From positions 1-25,878 of IMG/VR virus record IMGVR_UViG_3300014720_000165: a stretch of DNA of 25,878 bases, one strand, 5' to 3'. Origin of the DNA: a virus. Every line of letters begins with the position of its first letter. The stretch's first letter is position 1. Below, one piece after another: positions 1 through 7,592 of the stretch. Position numbers and translations under genes: made by a program. Below the pieces are notes generated by a model. It saw only the letters and a list, made by a program, of their open reading frames with translations, made no database searches and was not told the origin of the DNA.

Positions 1-144
1 AAAAGAATACCTGCTGCTGCGAGATTACAAAAAGCAAGAAAATTAAAACAATCATGGAAAACAACTAGACGGGCTCAATTACGGAGAACATTAATGAAAC
101 GGAAAATGTCCATGCGTAGACGGGCTTCGATGGGGTTAAGATAA
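1..144 (+). CDS. C-terminal end of a basic protein, possibly prohead core (partial)
   Basis: Only the last 47 codons are in the window, in frame 1, ending at TAA 142-144. The visible tail is extremely basic, with many Arg and Lys and repeated Met (for example MKRKMSMRRRASMGLR at the end) and almost no acidic residues. It lies two genes upstream of the gp21 protease. In T4 the small prohead core proteins gp67 and gp68 sit between portal gp20 and gp21, so a core or scaffold protein is a reasonable guess from position. I cannot identify it by sequence. The next gene starts one base after the stop (ATG 146), so the two are translationally linked. Confidence 0.6.
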   Translation, partial: KRIPAAARLQKARKLKQSWKTTRRAQLRRTLMKRKMSMRRRASMGLR

Positions 145-145
145 A

Positions 146-526
146 ATGCCAACTACAATTACTAATTCAAAAAGATCCAAATCTGTAATTCGTATTACAG
201 GTAACACTTCTACTCGCATCAATTTAAGTGAGTTGTCCACAAATACAACAACTGAATTGGTGGCTAATGCTGAAATTACACACGTTACATCTTCTACCGA
301 TGGTAAGTGGATCGTATACCGTGGTAATGATGCTACAGGTGAAAAAGTGCTTTCATTGTTCGGTGAAAATGATGTACCTTTTGCTCAGTATGATGTATCA
401 ATTGCTGGCGCAAATACTGGTGCTAATTTATTTTTCACTAATTCTGGCACTGATGGCACAATTCTTATCATACTCAGCAAAACAGCCACATATACTATTG
501 ATCCCGACACTGGAGCAGTAATATGA
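146..526 (+). CDS. Hypothetical protein upstream of gp21, possibly structural
   Basis: A 126-residue protein I do not recognise. It is rich in Thr, Ser, Asn and Gly with regular beta-strand-like stretches (WIVYRGND, VLSLFGEND, GTILIILS) and no Cys, signal peptide or membrane segment, as in many phage virion beta proteins. It starts one base after the preceding stop, and its own stop overlaps the gp21 start (ATGA at 523-526). It therefore belongs to the head-assembly operon. There is no clear Shine-Dalgarno, only a G-rich stretch about 10 bases upstream, so translational coupling is likely. A minor capsid or decoration protein would fit, but this rests only on position and composition. Confidence 0.75.
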   Translation: MPTTITNSKRSKSVIRITGNTSTRINLSELSTNTTTELVANAEITHVTSSTDGKWIVYRGNDATGEKVLSLFGENDVPFAQYDVSIAGANTGANLFFTNSGTDGTILIILSKTATYTIDPDTGAVI

Positions 527-1173
527 AACTAATTAGAGAATCTGTTGAACAAGTAAAGTGCCTCACTGAAACTACCGAGAACGGCAAAAAACGCCTGTTC
601 ATTGAAGGTACATTTTTGGTTGGTGATACTGTAAATCGTAACAATCGCATGTATAAAATGGACACACTTCGTCGTGAGGTTGGCCGTTACAATGATGAAT
701 ACATTACTACTAATCGTGCGCTTGGAGAACTTGGTCATCCAGATACCCCAACATTAAACTTAGAAAGAGTGTCCCATAAAATTGTATCCCTCGCTGAAGA
801 TGGCAATACATTTTATGGTAAAGCTTTAATACTTGAAACTCCATATGGTCAAATTGTTAAGAACTTTATTGAAAATGATGTGAGTATCGGTGTTTCTTCA
901 AGAGCCTTAGGTTCACTCGTTCAAACAAAAGAAGGTTATAATTTAGTACAAGATGATTTGAGACTAGCGACAGCTGCTGACATTGTTGCCGATCCATCTG
1001 CTCCTGGTGCCTTTGTTCAAGGTATTATGGAAAATAAAGAATGGATGTTAGTTGATGGAAAATTTGTTGAGGCTGACATTGACTTCGCTAAAAAACAAAT
1101 TAAGCAAGCATCTTCACGGCAAATAGAAGAAGTTGCTTTAAAGTTATTTGAAAATTACCTACGAAAACTTTAA
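523..1173 (+). CDS. 21: Prohead core scaffold protein and protease (gp21)
   Basis: 216 residues, close to T4 gp21. This serine-type prohead protease sits inside the core and cleaves scaffold and capsid proteins after Glu in (L/I)-x-E sites during head maturation. Family signatures are visible: a GELGHPDTP block around residue 66 with the likely catalytic His, the VSIGVSSRALGS block around residues 121-132 with the likely nucleophile Ser, and DIVADPSAPGAF near residues 153-164. It is followed by gp22 and gp23, its natural substrates, in T4 order. A Shine-Dalgarno GGAG at 512-515 lies 7 bases before the ATG, which overlaps the previous stop. The T4 name is assigned by motif plus synteny. Confidence 0.93.
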   Translation: MKLIRESVEQVKCLTETTENGKKRLFIEGTFLVGDTVNRNNRMYKMDTLRREVGRYNDEYITTNRALGELGHPDTPTLNLERVSHKIVSLAEDGNTFYGKALILETPYGQIVKNFIENDVSIGVSSRALGSLVQTKEGYNLVQDDLRLATAADIVADPSAPGAFVQGIMENKEWMLVDGKFVEADIDFAKKQIKQASSRQIEEVALKLFENYLRKL

Positions 1174-1177
1174 TTTT

Positions 1178-1185
1178 TATAAATA
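1178..1185 (+). promoter_or_regulatory. T4-type late promoter upstream of gp22
   Basis: An exact TATAAATA octamer, the T4 late promoter -10 element read by gp55 sigma with the gp45 clamp, lies between gp21 and gp22. It is 22 bases upstream of the gp22 ATG, leaving room for a short leader with AAGGAG at 1195-1200. It would drive gp22 and gp23, which has no promoter of its own. A gp55 homologue is encoded at 7593, so the reader is present. Confidence 0.8.
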
Positions 1186-1207
1186 AGAAATCATAAGGAG
1201 ATTCCTA

Positions 1208-2272
1208 ATGGCATCAAATAAATTAATGGAAGCAGCAGCTGACATTCTTGCAGGAAGCAAGTCTAAAGCCCCTGCTATGCCACCAGAAAAACTACCAGGT
1301 GAACAAGAAGATTTGGGCGGTCCAACACCACAAAACTTCAAATCAACTGACGATTCTACAAAAATTCATGCAGCTGCTAAAGCACCAGACAACTCTGGTA
1401 AAAACAAAGCTTCTATTTCTACAAAGCCATCAGCCGCTTCACCAGACACTCAACTTCGTATGAACAGAGAAGAGTCTGAAATTGAAGATGAAGATGAAGA
1501 ATTGCTTGACGAAAAGTCACACATGGACATGATGAAAAAGAAAATGAAAGAAGATGTTGACGCACTTTTTGCTGACGATTCTACAATTTCTGAAGACTTT
1601 AGAAACAAAGCTGCAACAATTTTTGAAGCTCGTGTTCTAGATCGTGTATCACAAATTCAAGAAGAACTTGAAGGCCAATATGCTTCAATGCTTGAAGAAG
1701 CCGTTGAAGATATTAAAAACGACCTTACAGAAAAGGTTGATGACTATCTTTCTTACGTCGTTGAACAATGGATTGAGCAAAACGAAATTGCTATTGAATC
1801 CGGCCTTCGTGCTGAACTTACCGAAGAATTCATTGCAGGTCTTCGTAATCTATTCGCAGAACATCATATTGATGTTCCAACCGAAAAAGTTGACCTCGTT
1901 GATGAACTTGCCACTAAGGTTGAAGAACTTGAAGGCAAACTCAATGAAGAGATTGAGCGTGGCATTGAACTAAACAAATCTTTAGTTGAATCACACAAAT
2001 TAGAAGTTACCCGTGCTGTTTGCGAGGGTCTCACCGCTACTCAAGTTGAAAAAATCAAGTCGCTCGCAGAGAGTGTAGACTTTTCCACAGAGGAAGAATA
2101 CAAAGAAAAACTTGAAACTATTCGTGAGAACTACTTCCCATCTGGCGTTAAAAAGGCCGATGTTGCACAACTGCATGAACAAGTAGAAGACGCCGACGAA
2201 AAGAAGACTGTCATTACAGATCCATTCGTTGCCGCAGTCTCACAAGCTATATCAAAAACTAAGTTACAATAA
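1208..2272 (+). CDS. 22: Prohead core scaffolding protein (gp22)
   Basis: 354 residues, very acidic and Glu/Lys-rich, mostly predicted helix and coiled coil after a low-complexity Ala/Pro/Lys N-terminal third (residues 1-75). This is the expected make-up of T4-like major scaffold gp22, which fills the prohead and is degraded by gp21. Several (L/I)-x-E stretches suitable for gp21 cleavage are present (for example LLDE and IQEE). It lies between gp21 and gp23 as in T4, with Shine-Dalgarno AAGGAG at 1195-1200, 7 bases before the ATG, and a late promoter just upstream. The identification rests on composition, size and order; no short catalytic motif exists. Confidence 0.9.
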   Translation: MASNKLMEAAADILAGSKSKAPAMPPEKLPGEQEDLGGPTPQNFKSTDDSTKIHAAAKAPDNSGKNKASISTKPSAASPDTQLRMNREESEIEDEDEELLDEKSHMDMMKKKMKEDVDALFADDSTISEDFRNKAATIFEARVLDRVSQIQEELEGQYASMLEEAVEDIKNDLTEKVDDYLSYVVEQWIEQNEIAIESGLRAELTEEFIAGLRNLFAEHHIDVPTEKVDLVDELATKVEELEGKLNEEIERGIELNKSLVESHKLEVTRAVCEGLTATQVEKIKSLAESVDFSTEEEYKEKLETIRENYFPSGVKKADVAQLHEQVEDADEKKTVITDPFVAAVSQAISKTKLQ

Positions 2273-2288
2273 TTAAGGAGATTTTCTA

Positions 2289-3632
2289 ATGTATCTTTCC
2301 GAACAACTACAAAGCAAGTGGGCAGGTGTTCTGGATCACCCAGACCTTGCTCCAATTAAGGATCCATATCGTAAGGCCGTTACAGCTGTTGTGCTTGAAA
2401 ACCAAGCTCAAGAGATGATGAAGGCAGGACAGATTCTTAACGAAGCAGTTCCAACAATGTCAGCTTCTGCTGGTCTTGGTTCAGCTGGTGCTGCCGGTTT
2501 CTCTGGTTCAGCATCTTCACCAGTTGCTGGTTTTGATCCAATTCTTATCTCGTTGGTTCGTCGTTCCCTTCCTAACCTGATTGCGTATGATATTTGCGGT
2601 GTTCAACCAATGACTGGTCCTACTGGTCTTATCTTTGCAATGCGCTCACGTTACAGCAATCAAACAAGTGGTACAGAAGCTTTCTATGATGAGGCCAACA
2701 CTGGTTTCTCAGGTCTTGGTACAGCTCAAACAGCTCTTGCTGTAGGTGCTGCAGCTGCTAATACATTTGTTGCGAACGGTGCTGGTGTTGCTGCTATGTC
2801 AACAGCACGTGCTGAAGCTCTTGGTGACGGTTCTAACACCTTCCAAGAAATGGCATTCTCAATCGAAAAAGTTACTGTTACTGCTAAGACTCGTGCTCTA
2901 AAGGCAGAATACTCAATTGAACTTGCACAGGACCTTAAGGCTGTTCACGGTCTTGATGCTGAAACAGAATTAAGCAACATTCTTTCTTCTGAAATTCTCG
3001 CTGAAATTAACCGTGAAGTTATTCGTACCATTTACGCCGTCGCTAAGACAGGCGCTCAAGTAGGTACAACAGCTGCTGGTACATTCAACCTTGATACCGA
3101 TTCTAACGGTCGCTGGATGGTTGAAAAAGTTAAAGGTCTTGCTTTCCAAATCGAGCGTGAAGCGAATACAATCGCCAAGCAAACTCGTCGTGGTAAAGGT
3201 AACATCATGATTTGTTCTTCAGATGTTGCTTCTGCACTTGCCATGGCTGGTATCCTTGACTATAACTCAGCACTTCAGTCACAAGTTAACCTAACAGTTG
3301 ATGACACAGGTAATACATTTGCTGGTACAATGTTTGGCCGTATCAAGGTCTACATTGATCCATATTTCCCAGCAGGTTCAACATCTGAGTTTGCTGTTGT
3401 GGGTTATAAGGGATCTAACGCTTATGACGCTGGTATCTTCTACTGCCCATACGTTCCATTACAAATGGTTCGTGCTGTAGATACTGGTACATTCCAGCCA
3501 AAGATTGGTTTCAAGACTCGTTACGGTCTTGTTGCTAACCCATTTGCTGAAGGTACTACAGCAGGTGCTGGTACTCTAACCAACCTTGCTAACGTATATT
3601 ACAGAGCTTTCAAAATCGCAAATCTGATGTAA
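2289..3632 (+). CDS. 23: Major capsid protein (gp23)
   Basis: 447 residues, HK97-fold major head protein of T4-like phages. The core block FDPILISLVRRSLPNLIAYD (about residues 81-100) and GPTGLIFAMRSRY (about 108-120) are hallmarks of gp23. The N-terminal region ends with I-L-N-E|A at residues 49-53, which fits the (L/I)-x-E rule of the gp21 protease, so maturation probably removes residues 1-52. A Gly/Ala/Ser-rich stretch follows the predicted cut. Shine-Dalgarno AAGGAG (2275-2280) lies 8 bases before the ATG. Codon choice looks more GC-rich and uniform than in the accessory genes, as expected for a very highly expressed late protein. Transcription would come from the late promoter before gp22 and end at the terminators at 3635-3686. 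Confidence 0.97.
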   Translation: MYLSEQLQSKWAGVLDHPDLAPIKDPYRKAVTAVVLENQAQEMMKAGQILNEAVPTMSASAGLGSAGAAGFSGSASSPVAGFDPILISLVRRSLPNLIAYDICGVQPMTGPTGLIFAMRSRYSNQTSGTEAFYDEANTGFSGLGTAQTALAVGAAAANTFVANGAGVAAMSTARAEALGDGSNTFQEMAFSIEKVTVTAKTRALKAEYSIELAQDLKAVHGLDAETELSNILSSEILAEINREVIRTIYAVAKTGAQVGTTAAGTFNLDTDSNGRWMVEKVKGLAFQIEREANTIAKQTRRGKGNIMICSSDVASALAMAGILDYNSALQSQVNLTVDDTGNTFAGTMFGRIKVYIDPYFPAGSTSEFAVVGYKGSNAYDAGIFYCPYVPLQMVRAVDTGTFQPKIGFKTRYGLVANPFAEGTTAGAGTLTNLANVYYRAFKIANLM

Positions 3633-3634
3633 TT

Positions 3635-3656
3635 AAACCCCACTAAGAGGGTTTTT
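3635..3656 (+). terminator. First hairpin of tandem terminator after gp23
   Basis: AAACCC at 3635-3640 can pair with GGGTTT at 3649-3654 around an 8-base loop, and T residues follow. It begins three bases after the gp23 stop and is followed at once by a second, stronger hairpin. Confidence 0.55.
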
Positions 3657-3658
3657 AG

Positions 3659-3686
3659 AGAGGGACAGAAATGTCCCTCTTTTTTT
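3659..3686 (+). terminator. Strong intrinsic terminator after gp23
   Basis: AGAGGGACA (3659-3667) pairs perfectly with TGTCCCTCT (3672-3680) around a GAAA tetraloop (GNRA type), followed by an unbroken T run to 3686. This is a textbook intrinsic terminator closing the capsid operon. The 3' arm contains an ATG (3671) in frame with the next gene, which is unlikely to be its real start. Confidence 0.9.
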
Positions 3687-3687
3687 A

Positions 3688-3695
3688 TATAAATA
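3688..3695 (+). promoter_or_regulatory. T4-type late promoter abutting the tail-tube-fold gene
   Basis: An exact TATAAATA begins two bases after the terminator T run. Its last base is only 5 bases before the ATG at 3701. T4 late transcripts start a few bases downstream of the octamer, so the transcript would start at or near the start codon and be leaderless or nearly so. Confidence 0.75.
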
Positions 3696-3700
3696 CCATT

Positions 3701-4228
3701 ATGACAGCCTTCACACGAAACCCAACCAATCCTAATTTTCTACAACCCAACAAGTTTATATTGAACTTTACACGGGCACCAGCACTTCGTTATTTTTGTC
3801 AGACTGTAACTGTGCCTGGTGTGGCCACAACTGAAGTACCACAGACCAATCCATTTGTTGAATTATATGTACCAGGTGAGAAGCCAGTTTATGATGTATT
3901 AAATATTACGTTTATGGTTGATGAAAAACTGGAATCATGGAGAGAAATACATGATTGGATTCGTGCGATGACTTTCCCGTATTCGTATGCCGAGTATCGT
4001 TCATTATCCAATTTGAACCCATATACTCAAAAACAACCGCAATACTCCGATGCCACTTTGGTTTTACTTTCATCGGCAAATAATCCTATACTTGAGTTTA
4101 AGTTTTACGATGTTTTCCCAATTTCTATAGGTTCTTTTGTCATGTCTTCTACCGATAGTCCCGATAGTATCATTACCTCAGACGCCACTTTTAGGTATTC
4201 TTTATACGACCTGGTTGTTCCTGAATAA
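3701..4228 (+). CDS. Tail-tube-fold structural protein (gp3/gp19/gp54-like)
   Basis: 175 residues from ATG 3701. The pattern NKFILNFTRAP near the N-terminus, VPGEKPVYDVLNITFMVD in the middle, DWIRAMTFP, and a C-terminal block (FPISIGSF through TFRYSLYDL) matches the T4 tail-tube family; T4 gp54 has a similar run of beta strands and a W-based helix. In T4-like cyanophages the gene after gp23 is usually named gp3 (tail completion), which is my preferred label by position. gp19 or gp54 paralogy is possible. An in-frame ATG at 3671 sits inside the terminator hairpin and would add ten residues from the T run and promoter. I prefer 3701, which lacks a Shine-Dalgarno but lies right at the predicted late transcript start. 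Confidence 0.8.
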   Translation: MTAFTRNPTNPNFLQPNKFILNFTRAPALRYFCQTVTVPGVATTEVPQTNPFVELYVPGEKPVYDVLNITFMVDEKLESWREIHDWIRAMTFPYSYAEYRSLSNLNPYTQKQPQYSDATLVLLSSANNPILEFKFYDVFPISIGSFVMSSTDSPDSIITSDATFRYSLYDLVVPE

Positions 4229-4243
4229 AAAATGTGATATACT
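4215..4243 (+). promoter_or_regulatory. Probable sigma70-type promoter for uvsY
   Basis: -35-like TTGTTC (4215-4220), a 17-base spacer and -10 TATACT (4238-4243) preceded by TG one base upstream (extended -10). The leader carries AGGAGG (4252-4257) and uvsY starts at 4265. The -35 lies inside the end of the upstream gene. Only the -10 is strong. Confidence 0.55.
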
Positions 4244-4264
4244 CTCCGCATAGGAGGATTTGAA

Positions 4265-4699
4265 ATGAGTAAGCTTGATGATTTGTTGGCCATGTGGTCT
4301 AAAGATTCTGAAATAGACCGCACCGAACCAGGTAAGGCTCTACTTGACATTCCCAAACTTCATAGTAAGTATCTTAACATACTTTCAAACCACCGTCTAC
4401 TCATCCGTGAATGTGAGTTTAAATATAACCGAATGAAAAAGATTAAGTGGGAATACTATACTGGTAAAATGGATGATGAAGCGCTTAAGAAACATGGCTG
4501 GGAACCATTTCCATACATACTTAAATCCGATATTACTACATATATGGAAGCCGATGAAGATATGAATCGTTATCTGGCTCAAAAGATGTTGCATGAAGAA
4601 ATTGTTGATGTTTGTAATTCTATACTTAAAGAACTTAACTCTCGTACATATCAGTTAAGGTCTTTTATTGATTGGGAAAAATTTATACAAGGAGTTTAA
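4265..4699 (+). CDS. uvsY: UvsY recombination mediator
   Basis: 144 residues; T4 UvsY has 137. UvsY loads the UvsX recombinase onto gp32-coated single-stranded DNA during recombination-dependent replication and repair. The pattern of an acidic N-terminus, a central K-x-x-x-x-x-YYTGKMDDE segment (T4 has DYYSGRGDGDE at the same place), the block ILKSDITTYMEADEDMNRY (T4: VLSADKDVLKVDTSLQYW) and a C-terminal helical region supports the call. A strong Shine-Dalgarno AGGAGG lies 7 bases before the ATG. In T4 uvsY and uvsW are direct neighbours; here an AT-rich oxygenase gene is wedged between them. Confidence 0.88.
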   Translation: MSKLDDLLAMWSKDSEIDRTEPGKALLDIPKLHSKYLNILSNHRLLIRECEFKYNRMKKIKWEYYTGKMDDEALKKHGWEPFPYILKSDITTYMEADEDMNRYLAQKMLHEEIVDVCNSILKELNSRTYQLRSFIDWEKFIQGV

Positions 4700-4700
4700 T

Positions 4701-5243
4701 GTGTGGTGGATAGATAACAAAATATTAATAACAAACATATCTAATTTACCAATTGATAAAAAATATTGGTATAATAAAATTGTTTTTAAACATAAAAATA
4801 ATGTTTATGATTCAATTGGAATTAATTTTATGTTAACAAAAGAATTTGAAGAATTAACTACTACATTAATTAACACTTTTCACAGTATTACGAAGAAAGA
4901 ATATAGTAAAGTTTTTGGTGATTATAAATTATTGAAAGAAAATAAAAATATTTGTTGGGCTTATGTTAGAAATAAAAATGATTTTGATACTTGTATACAT
5001 CATCATATAAAAACTTCAACCATAAATTCGGTTTTTTATTTAAATGTGCCATCTAAAAAAACTGGTGGTATAACTTTTTATAGAAATATAGATAATAAAT
5101 TTTTAACATATTATCCTAATGATTTTGATTTAATAATTTTTCCTAATTATTTGTTACATGAACCAGAAAAATCAGAATCGGAAGAGTATAGAATAGCGAT
5201 AAATATGGAAATAATTTGTGAGCGTGTCCAATCTAGTTCTTAA
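4701..5243 (+). CDS. 2OG-Fe(II) oxygenase-like protein (AT-rich insert)
   Basis: 180 residues from GTG 4701, which has AGGAG 6 bases upstream; the overlapping ATG at 4699 is out of frame and the longer in-frame ATG (4668) lies deep in uvsY. The C-terminal half carries a cupin-type double-stranded beta-helix pattern: H-x-H in TCIHHHIKTS (H100, H102), SVFYLNVP, GGITFYRN, DLIIFPNYLLHEPE (H153) and YRIAINMEI (R164). This is the metal- and 2-oxoglutarate-binding layout of the PF13759-type oxygenases common in cyanophages. The substrate is unknown. The gene is far more AT-rich than its neighbours (8 and 11 G+C in the two 60-base lines from 4741) and looks like a recent insert between uvsY and uvsW. 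Confidence 0.75.
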   Translation: MWWIDNKILITNISNLPIDKKYWYNKIVFKHKNNVYDSIGINFMLTKEFEELTTTLINTFHSITKKEYSKVFGDYKLLKENKNICWAYVRNKNDFDTCIHHHIKTSTINSVFYLNVPSKKTGGITFYRNIDNKFLTYYPNDFDLIIFPNYLLHEPEKSESEEYRIAINMEIICERVQSSS

Positions 5244-6687
5244 ATCACTAAATGAAGTATACATTAAGTTTGAATGTGAAAGAAGTTTAGCACAAGAACT
5301 TTCAGAATACTTTACATTTTTTGTACCAGGTTATCAGTTTACTCCACAATATAAATCTCGTGTCTGGGATGGTAAGATACGCCTGGCAGACCTACGCACG
5401 TTTACCATTTACCGTGGTCTTCTGCCTTATATTGAAAAGTTTGCGGCCGAACGTAGTTATAGTTTAGATATAGATGACAACTTAAATGTCACCGATGAGT
5501 TTGCTCTAAAAGAAGCCATAGAGTTTATAGGGTCACTCAGTCTACCCTTTGAAGCCCGTGACTATCAAATCAAATCGTTTGTACATGCCATAAGAAATCG
5601 CCGTATGTTATTGCTTTCTCCAACGGCATCCGGTAAATCACTTATCATTTATCTTATCATACGTTATTTTCAAGAGATTGGTCTTAAACGTGGACTTCTA
5701 ATTGTACCTAACATATCTCTTGTGGCACAAATGTATAAAGATTTTGAATCGTATGGTTATGATTCGTTGGAGAACTGTCACACCATACATCAAGGCCGTG
5801 ACAAACAGGCTAAAAAGTTTTTGTTTATTTCCACGTGGCAATCCATTTACACACAATCAAATGAATACTTTGAACAATTTGATTTTGTGATTGGAGATGA
5901 GGCACATTCCTTCAAGGCCAAATCTTTAGCCACAATAATGACTGGTTGTATCAATTCTAAATACCGTATAGGTTGTACAGGCACATTAGATGGCACACAA
6001 ACTCATCGCCTTGTGCTTGAAGGATTATTTGGTCCAGTATATCAATCAACATCAACATCTGAACTGATTGAAAAGAAACAACTGGCTGAGTTTAAGATTA
6101 AATGTTTGATACTGAAATACCCAGAACTTATATGTAAAGAGAGTAAAAAATGGGATTATCAGACAGAGTTAGATTACATCGTGTCTAATTCAAGACGCAA
6201 TGATTTTATTAAGAATCTGGTATTATCACTAGAAGGTAATACACTAATTCTTTTCCAACTTGTGGAGAGACATGGTAAAAAATTATTCCAATTTATTCAA
6301 GAGCATGCTAAAAATAGACATGTGTTTTTTGTGTTTGGTGGGTCTGATATTGAAGCCCGTGAATCTGTTCGTGCAATCACTGAAAAAGAATCTAATGCTA
6401 TTATTGTGGCTTCTTATGGTGTTTATAGCACTGGTGTCAACATACGGAATCTCCATAATATTATCTTCGCATCACCATCCAAATCTAGGATTCGTAATCT
6501 TCAATCAATAGGCCGTGTGCTTCGTCTAGGTGAAAACAAACAAGAAGCCACACTCTTTGATATTGTTGATGACTTTAGATCCGGCAAACACGCCAATTAT
6601 ACATTGAAACATTTCCTTGAACGTGTTAAAATATACGATAGTGAAAAGTTCAATTACAAATTTTACAATATAGAGTTTAAGCCATGA
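5218..6687 (+). CDS. uvsW: UvsW DNA/RNA helicase
   Basis: 489 residues, superfamily 2 helicase like T4 UvsW, which unwinds R-loops and branched DNA and switches replication from origin-dependent to recombination-dependent. The N-terminal UvsW-type domain (residues 1-100, including PQYKSRVWDGKIRL) is followed by the ARDYQ motif (about 113-117), Walker A SPTASGKS (134-141), DEAH box (227-230), IGCTGT (motif III), and C-terminal motifs ASYGVYSTGVNI and QSIGRVLRLG (motif VI). Start is GTG 5218, overlapping the previous gene by 26 bases; a GTG two codons later (5224) is an alternative. The overlap with an apparently foreign gene suggests translational coupling after insertion. Confidence 0.95.
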   Translation: MSVSNLVLKSLNEVYIKFECERSLAQELSEYFTFFVPGYQFTPQYKSRVWDGKIRLADLRTFTIYRGLLPYIEKFAAERSYSLDIDDNLNVTDEFALKEAIEFIGSLSLPFEARDYQIKSFVHAIRNRRMLLLSPTASGKSLIIYLIIRYFQEIGLKRGLLIVPNISLVAQMYKDFESYGYDSLENCHTIHQGRDKQAKKFLFISTWQSIYTQSNEYFEQFDFVIGDEAHSFKAKSLATIMTGCINSKYRIGCTGTLDGTQTHRLVLEGLFGPVYQSTSTSELIEKKQLAEFKIKCLILKYPELICKESKKWDYQTELDYIVSNSRRNDFIKNLVLSLEGNTLILFQLVERHGKKLFQFIQEHAKNRHVFFVFGGSDIEARESVRAITEKESNAIIVASYGVYSTGVNIRNLHNIIFASPSKSRIRNLQSIGRVLRLGENKQEATLFDIVDDFRSGKHANYTLKHFLERVKIYDSEKFNYKFYNIEFKP

Positions 6688-7103
6688 CCGAACAAGCCGA
6701 AGTCCAAATAAAAATACTCCGATTAAATACAGGTGAAGACATTATAGGTTGTTGCTTAATGGATGATGAGCATGGGTGTGTAAGTGTGGAAAATCCCATG
6801 AAAGTATTTGTTCGTAGAAGTCAATCTGTTGGTCAATCAATGTTGTTTATTTTACCATGGTTACCATTAGAGATTGTTGAAGACAACTTTGCTACAATTA
6901 ATTATGACGATATAATTACTGTTATTGAACCAAAACAATCATTTGTTGAATACTATAACGATGCTGTAGAACAAATTGAAGCCAAAGAACTTGAAGAGAA
7001 ATTAAACACTGAAGAAGAAGACGGTGATGAAGAAGAAGATGTAGAAAACATGCAGGAGATGTTAAATGCTCTTCGTGAATCTAAAAAGAATAGGTTGCAT
7101 TGA
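6684..7103 (+). CDS. Sm-like small beta-barrel protein with acidic tail
   Basis: 139 residues. The N-terminal part (residues 7-82) has the strand pattern of a small Sm/Hfq-like barrel: VQIKILRLNTGEDIIGCCL is the typical strand-turn-strand with G-E, and YDDIITVIEP closes it. Residues 90-139 form an acidic helical tail ending in a Lys/Arg patch. Similar proteins occur beside uvsW or gp55 in marine T4-like phages, but I know no proven function; RNA binding is only suggested by the fold. It overlaps uvsW by 4 bases (ATGA) and the next gene by TGATG, so it is in the uvsW operon. Confidence 0.7.
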   Translation: MTEQAEVQIKILRLNTGEDIIGCCLMDDEHGCVSVENPMKVFVRRSQSVGQSMLFILPWLPLEIVEDNFATINYDDIITVIEPKQSFVEYYNDAVEQIEAKELEEKLNTEEEDGDEEEDVENMQEMLNALRESKKNRLH

Positions 7104-7504
7104 TGGATTATAATGAAGATAATTTGAAACTGGTCATATCATCAATCAAAAACAATCTAACACCAGACTTATTACCTAAAAAATGGATTGAAAGAAACGG
7201 TACAAATCCAATGTTTGGTCATTGTCATACATCCTCGGCTTGCCTTCAGAAGGTATTTGGTAGTAAAATAATACGTCTTTGGAGAGGTCTTGATGATGAA
7301 GGTATCTGGCATTGGTGGGCAGTAGATATGAATGGTAATCTAATTGATATAACATCTGAACAATACACATCTGTAGGTAGAATACCACCATATAACGTTG
7401 GTATGAAAGCTTCTATGTTAGGTTTTGATTATCGTAAAAGAGTATTGAAACTACTGGATAAGGTAACTAAAGAATTATCATCAAACGGAACACCGCCAAT
7501 GTAA
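7103..7504 (+). CDS. YunG-like hypothetical protein
   Basis: 133 residues from ATG 7103, which overlaps the previous stop (TGATG); TTG 7100 is the other option. The middle resembles the YunG family: GHCHTSSACLQKVFG (C41, C47), then IWHWWAVDMNGNLIDITSEQY (H70, D75, D82), matching the family's H-W plus G-x-x-ID(L/I)T-x-x-Q(F/Y) layout. A Cys-His-Asp arrangement suggests a papain-like fold, but activity is not established and I infer no substrate. The last gene of the uvsW cluster; no clear terminator follows. Confidence 0.65.
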   Translation: MDYNEDNLKLVISSIKNNLTPDLLPKKWIERNGTNPMFGHCHTSSACLQKVFGSKIIRLWRGLDDEGIWHWWAVDMNGNLIDITSEQYTSVGRIPPYNVGMKASMLGFDYRKRVLKLLDKVTKELSSNGTPPM

Positions 7505-7556
7505 CACTTGTCAAGAGCAAAAACAAGGCCCTATTAGGCAAATGTGATGAAGACTA

Positions 7557-7583
7557 TTGACACCCAACCCTTTTTAGTATAAT
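7557..7583 (+). promoter_or_regulatory. Consensus sigma70-type promoter directly in front of gp55
   Basis: Perfect TTGACA (7557-7562) and perfect TATAAT (7578-7583), spaced 15 bases, two shorter than ideal. Only 9 bases separate the -10 from the gp55 ATG at 7593, so the predicted transcript starts 2-4 bases before the start codon and carries no Shine-Dalgarno. Confidence 0.7.
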
Positions 7584-7592
7584 ATTAAATTT

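Noticed and set aside
3671-3700. Upstream ATG giving a ten-residue longer tail-tube-fold protein
   Set aside because: As the main start it is unlikely: the codons come from the terminator arm, T run and promoter. Kept only as a possible alternative start in a finding.
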